Translations under genes and position numbers: made by a program
In this document: positions 1-7,688 of the stretch, in pieces
Layout: every line of letters begins with the position of its first letter
Numbering within the stretch: position 1 is the stretch's first letter
NCBI GenBank assembly: GCA_020426325.1
Contig: JAGQQG010000066.1
Span: forward strand, 1-32,788
Origin: Planctomycetaceae bacterium
GTDB taxonomy: Bacteria > Planctomycetota > Planctomycetia > Planctomycetales > Planctomycetaceae
Length of the DNA stretch: 32,788 nucleotides
Reading direction: 5' to 3'
Notes under the pieces: model-generated
Told to the model about the DNA's origin: nothing
The model's database searches: none
Seen by the model: the letters and a program-made list of their open reading frames with translations, nothing else

Positions 1-28
1 TCCAGCGGCACACTGCTGATTGACTTAC

Positions 29-969
29 CTAACCCGAACTCTCATAAGCCTGGTACAAAAAATGGGGGCATCTCAGTGGGACATGAGGGCTGCGACCGTC
101 ATCGAGTCGACCCCAGATTCCAACATGCGAGTGGCAAAGCTGTGACGATAAGCCGTGAGACAGTACTTGACGCCGATGTGCTTCTGCATTCGGGCGAAGC
201 GGCAGTTCACGGCGTCGGGTGTCCAAGCCATCCCATCAGTGTTTCGGAACAAAGCTCCATCTGTATATCTCGTCGATAACCGCTCGGTGATCTCCATCGC
301 AGTGTCGGTGAGATAGACGGCCCGTGGTCGTCCACCTTTTCCTTTACTGAAGAACCACCGTCGCCGTTTGAGGTCTACGTGTTCTCCTGTCACCCTTAGG
401 GATTCTTGTGCACGGCACCCCGTCTCCCAGTGGACAGTCAGCAGATTCCTGAATTCCTGGTCACTTGCCAATGCGAGAATCTTCTTGTGATCCTCCAGAG
501 TGATGATCTGTTCTCGTCGTCCGCCTGATGGTTGTTCCATGTGTTGGACGGGAGATCGTTCGATGTAGCCCTGCTGTTCTGCCCAGCGGAAACATCGCTT
601 GACCGCACGGCAGTAATTCCGTCTTGTCCCTGATGCGAGATGATCGTATCCATCAAGGAAGGATTGGACGTGATGAACCCGAACCTCATCACAACTCAGA
701 TCACCGACATGATCAGCAAATGCCTGGAGCCGTTGCCTGTACCACTCGTAGGTATCTGGTGCGCGGTTGCGTTGGGTCCAATCGAGGAACGCTTCGATAA
801 TGGCATAAATCGAATCTCTGCGGATCGTCTTTGGACGCTCAAGCATGAGCTTGTGAAAGAATTGCTCAGCTTGCTTCTTGTTCTTGCCAAGGTTGTGCTG
901 AACACCGTCAATTGTGACGTACCAGCAGCGAGTCTGCTTACGAAACCAAGGGCGTGGAATTCTGGCCAT
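29..969 (-). pseudogene. Tyrosine recombinase (phage-type integrase), C-terminus broken
   Basis: The 298-residue open part (969 down to a TGA at 73-75) has the layout of a tyrosine integrase. An SAM-like N-terminal domain spans about residues 50-145 and a catalytic domain runs from about 155. Visible catalytic-type residues are Arg186 (GCRAQE), Lys209/211 in the beta-hairpin, Arg275-His276 (YRHSFAT) and the His of LMSH at the very end. The usual His three residues before Arg275 is Thr here. The protein stops at LMSH, just before the segment carrying the nucleophilic Tyr. In another frame the DNA continues as a Tyr-containing tail (LYQAYESSG) to a TAG at 29-31, so an in-frame stop plus a frameshift separate the tail from the body. 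The ATG at 969 has a GGAG site 8 bases upstream. Its position beside a cut tRNA gene fits an element integrase. It is probably inactive. Confidence 0.82.
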
Positions 970-985
970 GAATCTTCTCCTGAAG

Positions 986-1009
986 GATTCTGTGCACGAT
1001 TCCGTGCAC
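986..1009. repeat. Two tandem 12-bp repeats between integrase and tRNA fragment
   Basis: Two adjacent copies, GATTCTGTGCAC and GATTCCGTGCAC, differ at one base; each contains the palindrome GTGCAC. A related string with one extra T (GATTCTTGTGCAC) lies inside the integrase gene near position 401. The position between the integrase start and the tRNA crossover point suits arm-type integrase or excisionase binding sites, or an operator for the integrase gene. The function is inferred from position only. Confidence 0.5.
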
Positions 1010-1072
1010 GAGAAGTGGAGAAAATGTTTTGCCCCTTGATTTCAAGCGTTTTTCAACAGTCCGACCGTGGAA

Positions 1073-1111
1073 TCCGGAGGCCGACGCTCTATCCAATTGA
1101 GCCACGGGGAC
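1073..1111 (-). pseudogene. 5' half of a tRNA-Arg(CCG) gene, cut after the anticodon loop
   Basis: Read on the minus strand from 1111, the sequence gives a 7-base acceptor strand (GTCCCCG), TG, a paired D arm (GCTC/GAGC around AATTGGATA), G26, a 5' anticodon strand (TCGGC) and a 7-base loop CTCCGGA with anticodon CCG. The next bases should be GCCGA but are TTCCA. No variable loop, T-arm or 3' acceptor strand follows, so the homology ends at the anticodon loop. Integration of tyrosine-recombinase elements at tRNA anticodon loops is well known, and the integrase gene begins about 100 bases further on. The fragment is therefore most simply one attachment-site junction. Its 3' half would lie to the left of the window if the element is still complete. 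Confidence 0.72.
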
Positions 1112-1286
1112 AAAAGGGTTTTTAGCACACCTGTACTAGATTTCTGAGACCTGTTGCACTCAATTATGCTTCGTCACGGTTGCCAACAGTTCCCAACTCC
1201 TTCGTTGCATCGTAATCTCGGAGACGGCGAAGTTTACCAATGGCCGCGAAACGCCGCAAGAAACGCGTTCCGAAGCTCACGGTGAC

Positions 1287-1427
1287 TCATTTCGTGGTGA
1301 TGCCCAGTTTGTGGAAGAGGTTGGGGACTTTGAGGGCGTTTTCGCGGAGGGCTGCGGTGATGTTGGGGACTTTGAGGGCGCGGAGTGTGTTCATCGCGGC
1401 ATTCTTGATCAGGCTCAACGGCTGGGA
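1287..1427 (-). pseudogene. C-terminal remnant of a DDE-type transposase
   Basis: Immediately after the TAA stop of the VWA gene, and in the same frame, about 46 codons remain open to a TGA at 1287-1289. The reading includes SLIKNAAMNTLRALK, NITAALRENALKV and LFHKLGI. This resembles the C-terminal tail of ISAs1/IS4-type transposases (LRN-A---LR---NI-AALR). No start or catalytic part is present. A 19-base direct repeat (1320-1338 and 1362-1380, period 42 bases) encodes ALKVPN twice, so the tail holds an internal 14-codon duplication. The family assignment is by eye and tentative; a plain degenerate gene end is the alternative. Confidence 0.42.
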
Positions 1428-4400
1428 TTAGTGGCTGTCAACGGGCGGACGTCCGAGCGGATTTCGTTTCCGGCTTGAGGAGGGAGAGTCGAAACTCACC
1501 GTCTCGCTCCAGACGTACCAGTGGGGGTAGACGTAGACCCAGTAGCCGGCGGGGTAGCCTTTTTCGTCGGCATCTTGTGGGCCGGTCCACCAGCCTCGGT
1601 TGTGGAAGGCGCCGTATTGTTTGAAGTCCTCGGGCCGCTGGATTTTGTCCAGCAGGTCCTCGTAGCGGCCGTCGAGTGAGGCCTTGCGGCGGGCTTCGAG
1701 TGACGAGAGTTCGGGTGGCGGGGGCGAGTCTGTGCCGTGTGACTGACGGTGCAGTTGCCGGGCTCTCAGAACCATGTCGATGAACTCGGCGCGTTGACCG
1801 CTGCGGTCGTCACCCATCGCATCGCGGGCCAGTTCGAGGACCGAGTCGAACTTGGCGTTGCCAAGATAGGCCGAGTTTCGCAGCAGCATGCCGAAGGAGG
1901 CGACGGCGGCGGACCATTCGAGGTTGTTTGAGCGTGACTGCTTGTCGGGGTCATCGATCAGTGGGAACTCGAGTTTCTGACTCGTGAAGAATGTGGGGCG
2001 TTTGTAGCGTAGTTTGACTGTTAGCAGATCGGGGGAGACAGTGCGTGGGGTTGCTTCATTCAATTCAAGTTGATGACGTTCAAGTTGTCGAATACGACTT
2101 TGGAGCTCTTGCATCTGCTTGCGGGCGGCAATGACTCCAGGATGTTCCGCGCCGAACTCTTCCTGCAACTCCTTCGTGTGTTGCTCAAACGCCTGCTTTT
2201 CCTTTGCGATAATATCCAGCACGGTTCTCAACTCTTCTGGGGTTGCAGGCAAATCAGAGGAGAGTTGGGGGTTAGTGGTTGATGGTTGAGAGTCAGGTTC
2301 GATCGCGGGGGCTGTCTTTGAGGCGTCTTTGCTCTCCGCTCTTGTCTCTTGACTCTCCGCTGGCTGGTACTTGAGTGGGTCGACGTTCGGTTCGTTTGGC
2401 TGTCGCATCGGTAGTGCATGGGGGGGGACGATCTCGTAGAGCGCGCATACCGAGTGACCGGCGCCGAGGTCGCCGGCGTCGATTTGGTCGTTGTTAAAAT
2501 CCTCTGCGGCGAGGGTGCGGTTTTCGTAGCCGATGAGGCGGTAGGCGCCGACGTGGGCCGGGTTGAACTCGATCTGGAGTTTGACGTCCTGGGCGATCGT
2601 GTAGAGCATGCCGGTGAGTTCGTCGAGGAACACCTTGCGTGCCTGACGCAAGCCGTCGATGTAGTGGTAGTGACCGTTGCCGTGGTCTGCGATCTGTTCA
2701 AGCTTCGCGTCCTTGAGGTTGCCGGTCCCGAAGCCGAAGATGCTGAGGAACACGCCCGTATCACGTTTCCCGGAGATCATCTGCACGAGCGGGGCGTCTG
2801 CACTTTCGCCCACGTTGAAGTCACCGTCGGTGCAGAGGATCACGCGGTTCGAGCCGTTGTCGATCTTGTGCTGCGTGGCGACTTCGTAGGCTGTCTTCAG
2901 TCCTGCTTCGCCATTGGTCGAGCCGCCCGCGGACAGCGAGTCGATGATGGACATGATCTCGTCGCGGTGTTCGCCCGAGGTGCTGTCGAGGAGGAGGCCG
3001 GCGTCGTTTGAGTAAGTGACGATTGCGATGCGGTCGTTCTCGCTCATCTCGTCGACGAGCAGCCGCAGCGACTCCTTGACCAGCGGCAGCTTGTTGTCAT
3101 CCCGCATCGAGCCGGACGTGTCGATGAGAAACACGAGCGACGTCGGCGGCCGGTCCGCGAGGTCGATCTCCTTGCCCTTCACGCCGATGCGCACGAGCCG
3201 ATGCGTCGCATCCCACGGACAGGCGGCTGACTCCAGCGAGACCCGCAACGGATGCTCATCGACCGGCTGCGGATCGTCGTAGGAGAACGAGTTGACCAAC
3301 TCCTCAATCCGCACCGCATCCGGCGGCGGCAGCCGTCCCTCATCCAACAAAAACCGCCGCACATTCGCATAGGAAGCCGTGTCGACATCAAGGCCAAACG
3401 TCGAGAGGGGGGCGTCGACGGGTGAGGTGAACGGGTTCTCGACGATGGGGGCGTAGGACTCGAAGTTGTGCTGATATGTACTGGAGATAACAAGAACTCC
3501 ATCATCGACTCTGTAATCGAGTCTCATCGGCTTGAGGATCAGATTCAAAGCAGATTTCAGCTTGATTCCCTCGACGTTGATCGTAATGGGAACCTGACTC
3601 GTCAAGCCGATCTCGGACAACGACCTCTCATCGATCATGAGATTGATCTTCGCATCGGTTGCCAAGTGCTGTAATACTTCGGTCAAAGGGGCTTCGGTGA
3701 AGCTCAGCGAGACCTGCTTTGAGAGTTCGTCATTCATGACAAGCAATTCCTCTCTCAGCTCGCGTATCTCTGCGGCTCTCTGAGCGGCCAATGTCTGCGT
3801 ATCAACGAACTTCAAACCGAGATGTGATGACACTGCTGAGGAGTTGTCATCGGCCAACTGGAAAATCGCTCCACGTTCAGTCTCGTCGAGTTCTTTCCAA
3901 AAACTCTGTTCCTTGAGCGTGTTGGCCGGGGCTTTGCCATTACTCTGAGGTGACAAATACAGACGAGCACGATCTACGGGGGTTTCTGCTGAGAAACGCG
4001 AAACGGAGGCAGGTGAATGCATCTGCTGCCCTGACGATGGGGTGGATGCTTTGGTGGCAGGTTTACTGCCACTAAAGGACCAGAACCGACTGGAGTTCCG
4101 ATCGGTTGGAGAGTTGATTGGATCGACTGACCCCAATGGGGCAACTGGCAGGAAGTCCTGTTCGGTCTGTTGCTGTAGGTTCTCTGAGGATGCAATGAAA
4201 GGTACTACCACACTTTCACTGCTAACATGATCGTAGGCGACATGCGGACTGTTGGCATCCGATGATTGTTCGGTCGCCTGGGGAGTGACAGCGAATTGAA
4301 GAACGGAATCCACATCGTTTCCGGGAGAGTTTTCGGAGATGCGAAAGTACTCCAAGCGTTGTTGCGTCAGGTCCTCGTGATTCGGGATTTCTGCAAAGTC

Positions 4401-4853
4401 GACGCCGTATGAATCACTTTGTGTTTGTTGCGTGACCATCGCGATACCGTCAGGTGCCGGCTGGTTGTTGACGGGGAGTACGACTGCCAGCAGGAGGGCG
4501 ACGCTGACGGCGAGGACGGTCAGCAGGGCGGTGGTGACGGCGCGTCGTTGAGAGGATTCGGAGCGGTTGTTGTTCGACACGGCGACGCGTTTGGTCGGGC
4601 TGCGGGGCACGCTGCCAGTGGTCGCCGCAGAATGAATCGCGGACCGCTGGGTGTCTGTAAGTGTAGTGACCGGTTCGCTCTGCAGGGCCTCGTCGAGCAG
4701 GACGGTTGTCGCCCGCAGTTCCTCGACCGCACGCCGACATGCGGGTGACGTGGTGAGGTGTGCCTCGACGGTCTCGCGTTCAGCGTCAGAAAGTTCGCCG
4801 AGGACGTAAGCGGTCAGGCGGGGATCGTCGGGAGTGATGGGTGTGTCGGACAT
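1428..4853 (-). CDS. Anti-sigma-like membrane protein with STN and von Willebrand A domains
   Basis: 1141 residues from the ATG at 4853, which has GGAGA upstream; a TTG six codons earlier is open but unlikely. Domains in order: anti-sigma/zinc-finger-like helices at residues 9-55 (LGELSDAE; His32 and Cys39, with Ser36 where the first CxxC Cys is expected); one membrane helix at about 105-128; a long Ser/Gln-rich linker; an STN/secretin-type domain at about 380-455; a VWF-N-like segment at about 470-530; a VWA domain at about 569-745 with the MIDAS string DTSGSM at 578-583 and CTDGDFN; a YfbK-type C-terminal region interrupted by a coiled coil at about 877-935; and a Tyr/Trp-rich end. The N-terminus would sit in the cytoplasm and the STN/VWA part outside. 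It follows the sigma factor gene with one gene between, so it is probably the membrane regulator of that factor. The domain order is seen; the ligand is unknown. Confidence 0.88.
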   Translation of the reverse strand: MSDTPITPDDPRLTAYVLGELSDAERETVEAHLTTSPACRRAVEELRATTVLLDEALQSEPVTTLTDTQRSAIHSAATTGSVPRSPTKRVAVSNNNRSESSQRRAVTTALLTVLAVSVALLLAVVLPVNNQPAPDGIAMVTQQTQSDSYGVDFAEIPNHEDLTQQRLEYFRISENSPGNDVDSVLQFAVTPQATEQSSDANSPHVAYDHVSSESVVVPFIASSENLQQQTEQDFLPVAPLGSVDPINSPTDRNSSRFWSFSGSKPATKASTPSSGQQMHSPASVSRFSAETPVDRARLYLSPQSNGKAPANTLKEQSFWKELDETERGAIFQLADDNSSAVSSHLGLKFVDTQTLAAQRAAEIRELREELLVMNDELSKQVSLSFTEAPLTEVLQHLATDAKINLMIDERSLSEIGLTSQVPITINVEGIKLKSALNLILKPMRLDYRVDDGVLVISSTYQHNFESYAPIVENPFTSPVDAPLSTFGLDVDTASYANVRRFLLDEGRLPPPDAVRIEELVNSFSYDDPQPVDEHPLRVSLESAACPWDATHRLVRIGVKGKEIDLADRPPTSLVFLIDTSGSMRDDNKLPLVKESLRLLVDEMSENDRIAIVTYSNDAGLLLDSTSGEHRDEIMSIIDSLSAGGSTNGEAGLKTAYEVATQHKIDNGSNRVILCTDGDFNVGESADAPLVQMISGKRDTGVFLSIFGFGTGNLKDAKLEQIADHGNGHYHYIDGLRQARKVFLDELTGMLYTIAQDVKLQIEFNPAHVGAYRLIGYENRTLAAEDFNNDQIDAGDLGAGHSVCALYEIVPPHALPMRQPNEPNVDPLKYQPAESQETRAESKDASKTAPAIEPDSQPSTTNPQLSSDLPATPEELRTVLDIIAKEKQAFEQHTKELQEEFGAEHPGVIAARKQMQELQSRIRQLERHQLELNEATPRTVSPDLLTVKLRYKRPTFFTSQKLEFPLIDDPDKQSRSNNLEWSAAVASFGMLLRNSAYLGNAKFDSVLELARDAMGDDRSGQRAEFIDMVLRARQLHRQSHGTDSPPPPELSSLEARRKASLDGRYEDLLDKIQRPEDFKQYGAFHNRGWWTGPQDADEKGYPAGYWVYVYPHWYVWSETVSFDSPSSSRKRNPLGRPPVDSH

Positions 4854-4905
4854 GGGTTGTCTCCACGTCAATTCGTCAAGGTGACGGAATCGTTAAAATG
4901 AGTGA

Positions 4906-5811
4906 TCAGTCTGGTTGTTTGGTCGTCTGTTTCCGGCAGAAGCTGTCGATGGCTCGCAATAATGCCTGATGCCGCGAGACAAGCTCGGGGGACTCTTCTG
5001 CGGCTTCGATTGTGTCGATGGCGGCGGATAATCTTTCCCGCACGTCGTCTGCCGTCTCCCGTTCTAGAGCGCTGCGGAGTCGCGGAAGCTGGGGCGTTGC
5101 GGTCGCCTTGTAGGCACCGATCGCGCCGGCGGCATTGAGGCGGACCCATTTGTCGCCGTCATTGAGCATCTTCGCGACCTCCTCAGCGTCGTTCGAGTCG
5201 AACTGGTTGAGCCGCGAGTAGTGTCCCGTTCCCCATCCCCGCACAGTCCGGTCCCGGGAGGACAACCCCTCGAGGTATCTCAGACGTAGGTCATACTCCT
5301 GGATTACGCTGACCCCCTCCGGGATCACGAGGTCTGCCAACTTGATTCGCTCATTATCAACAGCAACAGTCAGCACCGGGAGTACGGGCCAGAAGTGGTC
5401 ACCCTTGTCCAATGTCGACATGTGGCTTGCGATGCCGCCGATGACATCGAGACTCCAGTCGTAGGGGATCTCATTCCGGCGGAAGTCTTTGGTCGACAGA
5501 GGCGCCGGTCGCAGAACGACCTCGTGCTTCTCCAGTGGAACTGCTGCATACGCTTGCAGGACCTCGTTCAGCGACTCGGTCGTGCCCCGATAGAAGAGTC
5601 CCTCATGTCCGTTGACCCAATAGGCGTAAACTCGGCTCTTGTGGTTGGCGACAGGGTTCAGTTCGGCAAATGACTCCAGAGACATCTCGTCGTTGCCGTG
5701 CTTTTCCGTGCCCCACCCCCATGCCGTCTGAGTCAACACGCCAACGAAGAGCAGGACACATGAGGCCACGCCAGCGAAACGTACGGTCATGATTCGTCGT
5801 AAGTATTCCAT
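4906..5811 (-). CDS. Secreted protein with a C-terminal HEAT-like segment, between sigma and anti-sigma genes
   Basis: 301 residues from the ATG at 5811, preceded by GAGGA seven bases upstream. An earlier ATG at 5844 overlaps the sigma-factor stop as ATGA and would add 11 residues; the signal peptide and ribosome site favour the later one. A hydrophobic segment (VASCVLLFVGVLTQTAWG) fits a signal peptide with cleavage near residue 32. The middle has no family I recognise. The C-terminus (about 215-285) looks like one or two HEAT/armadillo-type helical repeats (DKWVRLNAAGAIGAY, then LRSALE). The gene lies 29 bases after the sigma factor and 52 bases before the VWA protein, so the three are probably co-transcribed. 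It may be an extracytoplasmic partner of the VWA protein; that role is inference from position. Confidence 0.8.
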   Translation of the reverse strand: MEYLRRIMTVRFAGVASCVLLFVGVLTQTAWGWGTEKHGNDEMSLESFAELNPVANHKSRVYAYWVNGHEGLFYRGTTESLNEVLQAYAAVPLEKHEVVLRPAPLSTKDFRRNEIPYDWSLDVIGGIASHMSTLDKGDHFWPVLPVLTVAVDNERIKLADLVIPEGVSVIQEYDLRLRYLEGLSSRDRTVRGWGTGHYSRLNQFDSNDAEEVAKMLNDGDKWVRLNAAGAIGAYKATATPQLPRLRSALERETADDVRERLSAAIDTIEAAEESPELVSRHQALLRAIDSFCRKQTTKQPD

Positions 5812-5840
5812 GCCAAATTCCTCAGTAACGCTGGGTGAGG

Positions 5841-6356
5841 TCATTCGTCGCGGTTCAGTTGTTCTCGCAGTCTCTTGAGGCCCGTGTGGATCAGGAAGCC
5901 GACGTTGGTGGCGGTCAAATCGGTCACTGCGGCGATCTCGCGGTAGCTCAGGCCGTGCTGAAACTTCAGGCGGATGCATTCCTGCTGGTTGTCGGTGAGG
6001 TCGCCCAGGTGATCGAGAATGCGGGCGACGTCATCGCGGTCCTCGGCTGACCGGGCGGGGTTCGGTTCCTCGCTGCAGGTGTCGTCGAGCGTCGGTTCTG
6101 CGATAGCCGTCATCCGTGATTCCTTCCTTCGCACGTCGATCGCCTGATTGCGGCAGACGGTGTACAGCCACTGGGCCAGATGTCCGTCAATCGCCGTCGG
6201 CTGCTCGCGACACAGTTTGAGGAACGTCTCCTGCACGACGTCTTGGGCCCGGTGAGGGTCGCCCGTGATCCGCTGGGCGTAACGCAACAGACGTCCCTCA
6301 AACTGGTTGAGGGCCGCGGCCACCCATTCGTGTCCGGCGTGTCCATTGTGTTTCAT
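5841..6356 (-). CDS. ECF-type RNA polymerase sigma factor
   Basis: 171 residues from the ATG at 6356; a GTG one codon earlier is equally possible, and no strong ribosome site helps the choice. Sigma region 2 is clear at about 18-80 (LLRYAQRITGD, DVVQETFLKLCRE, AQWLYTVCRNQAIDVRR). Region 4 is at about 117-168 (LTDNQQECIRLKFQ, LSYREIAAVT, then a helix ending LKRLREQL). Length and layout match group 4 sigma factors, which redirect RNA polymerase to a small regulon and are held by membrane anti-sigma factors. The second gene downstream encodes such a membrane protein. The 223 bases upstream (6357-6579) presumably hold the promoter; I could not identify a convincing -35/-10 pair there. Confidence 0.93.
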   Translation of the reverse strand: MKHNGHAGHEWVAAALNQFEGRLLRYAQRITGDPHRAQDVVQETFLKLCREQPTAIDGHLAQWLYTVCRNQAIDVRRKESRMTAIAEPTLDDTCSEEPNPARSAEDRDDVARILDHLGDLTDNQQECIRLKFQHGLSYREIAAVTDLTATNVGFLIHTGLKRLREQLNRDE

Positions 6357-6579
6357 CACAGAGTCCGCGACTCGTTCAGCAGGTGTGACGCAGCAAGACG
6401 AAAATCGTTAGCAGAAATCTGATCGATTTTTGAGAAACTGCGACGATTGACTGAGGAAGCTGCTCTCACGGCACTTTGGCTTCGTGGAAGTCAGAGTGAT
6501 GTGCGTGTTCCTGCCCAACGGAGTTGTCGCCTGGATCAGTGCAATGCCGCTGTTTGCGCAAATGCACGACGGCTGTCGA

Positions 6580-7029
6580 TCATTCGTCAGCTGTAGCGGT
6601 TGGTTTCGCGGAGGGAGATGACGTACGGGACTTCGGCTTCATCACCGCACCGTTTTTGCCAGCATGGCTCTTCGGCGGAGTGATGGCCGTCTCCCCGGTC
6701 CCTTCTGTGGTTTCCGTTGAAGATGCATCGGTCTCTATCGATGAGGCTGATTCCGACTGTTCATCAGAAGGCTTTGCTTCGTTGGAGACGTTCTCCGAGT
6801 GCGTGTCCTCAGATTCCTGTGTTTGACCGGCCATTGGATCTTCGGTCGTCAGTTCGCCGTTCGGAAGTTCGTAATAGAGTTGTCCGTTAATGGAGTAGAC
6901 GTTCGGAATCCCCATGCGACGATTATCCTCCTGCGCCTTTTTGGTGGCGCGGCGGCCGATCCGCAGAATGCGGTTGACATTGACGAATTCCGTCAAGTCG
7001 GCCAGATATTCACGCAGAGGTTTTTTCAT
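6580..7029 (-). CDS. Probable antitoxin of a zeta-type toxin pair
   Basis: 149 residues. The first 70 form a compact basic region (KPLREYLADLTEFVNVN, RIGRRATKKAQEDNRR) followed by GIPNVYSINGQLYYELPNGE. This kind of short strand pair ending in an NG turn and PNGE is, from memory, a recurring feature of small proteins encoded beside zeta-like kinases. Residues about 70-149 are low-complexity Ser/Thr/Glu-rich and look disordered. The start overlaps the end of the kinase gene by 20 bases, so the two are translationally coupled. Toxin first and antitoxin second is the less usual order. The antitoxin role is inferred from pairing; a scaffold or substrate of the kinase is the alternative. Confidence 0.65.
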   Translation of the reverse strand: MKKPLREYLADLTEFVNVNRILRIGRRATKKAQEDNRRMGIPNVYSINGQLYYELPNGELTTEDPMAGQTQESEDTHSENVSNEAKPSDEQSESASSIETDASSTETTEGTGETAITPPKSHAGKNGAVMKPKSRTSSPSAKPTATADE

Positions 7030-7645
7030 CGTTCACCAAGGCGAGGAATTGTCCGAACAGAGCTTCATTCTGGATGATGTAGGAGTCCTCGGCTCCCATG
7101 GCGACATCATGGAACTGACTCTCTGCATTGTAAACGAGCACCCACTGATCCGCCAAGAAACGGTAGCTTTCCCAGAAATTGCGGATGCTCCGCCAGAACC
7201 GTCGCCTTACGGCACGGTCGGGGACATTGTGGCCCCCTTTCTGGACCCGTTGCTGGACCCGCTTCAGACAAGTCTCCGGTCCGTCGAGGAACATCATCAC
7301 CAGGGTGATGGGCATGTCGGCCTCACGCGCCCGCTCGAATGTACGTGCCATGCCGATCCCGGACAGCGTCGACTCGATGAGAATCGAATCATCAGTCTTC
7401 ATCGCCTCATTCAGCGCAGAAAAGTATGCCTTGCCCGCTGAGAAACGAGCACCGTCGGGGTCCTCGGGTGCCAGCTTATAGGCCATCAAATCCGCACTGA
7501 GGTAGATGCACGGCTGTTCATCGAGAAACTCGTCCGCAAGCGTCGTCTTGCCGGTCCCGTTTGGTCCGCCGATGACAATCAACTGTCTCGTTGGTGTGAT
7601 CGGCTGCATGGTTGAGTGAGACTCAAGAGACATCGATTGATCCAT
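7010..7645 (-). CDS. Zeta-toxin-like P-loop kinase
   Basis: 211 residues. Walker A is GPNGTGKT at residues 27-34, followed by YLSADLMAYKL (52 is the Asp of the zeta-like NAD/SAD motif), PEDPD at 60-64, and IESTLSG at 90-96, the E(T/S)TLSG string of zeta-family kinases. VMMFLDGPETCLKRVQQRV and the Arg-rich AVRRRFWRS fit the substrate and lid helices. True zeta/PezT toxins phosphorylate UDP-N-acetylglucosamine and block wall synthesis, but this subgroup is biochemically little known. The start is uncertain: ATGs at codons 1, 5 and 13 are all possible and none has a strong ribosome site. The downstream overlapping gene is the probable antitoxin. A non-toxic small-molecule kinase is the main alternative. 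Confidence 0.8.
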   Translation of the reverse strand: MDQSMSLESHSTMQPITPTRQLIVIGGPNGTGKTTLADEFLDEQPCIYLSADLMAYKLAPEDPDGARFSAGKAYFSALNEAMKTDDSILIESTLSGIGMARTFERAREADMPITLVMMFLDGPETCLKRVQQRVQKGGHNVPDRAVRRRFWRSIRNFWESYRFLADQWVLVYNAESQFHDVAMGAEDSYIIQNEALFGQFLALVNDEKTSA

Positions 7646-7688
7646 CAGATGATGTCAGACGCAACGAAGGTTTGGAACACAAGGAATT

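Noticed and set aside
640-1125. 161-codon open frame on the plus strand
   Set aside because: It runs across the integrase gene, the 12-bp repeats and the tRNA fragment in antisense; no family features.
2418-3011. Long open frame on the plus strand
   Set aside because: It is antisense to the VWA domain, has a biased composition caused by the real gene's codon use, and lacks a ribosome site.
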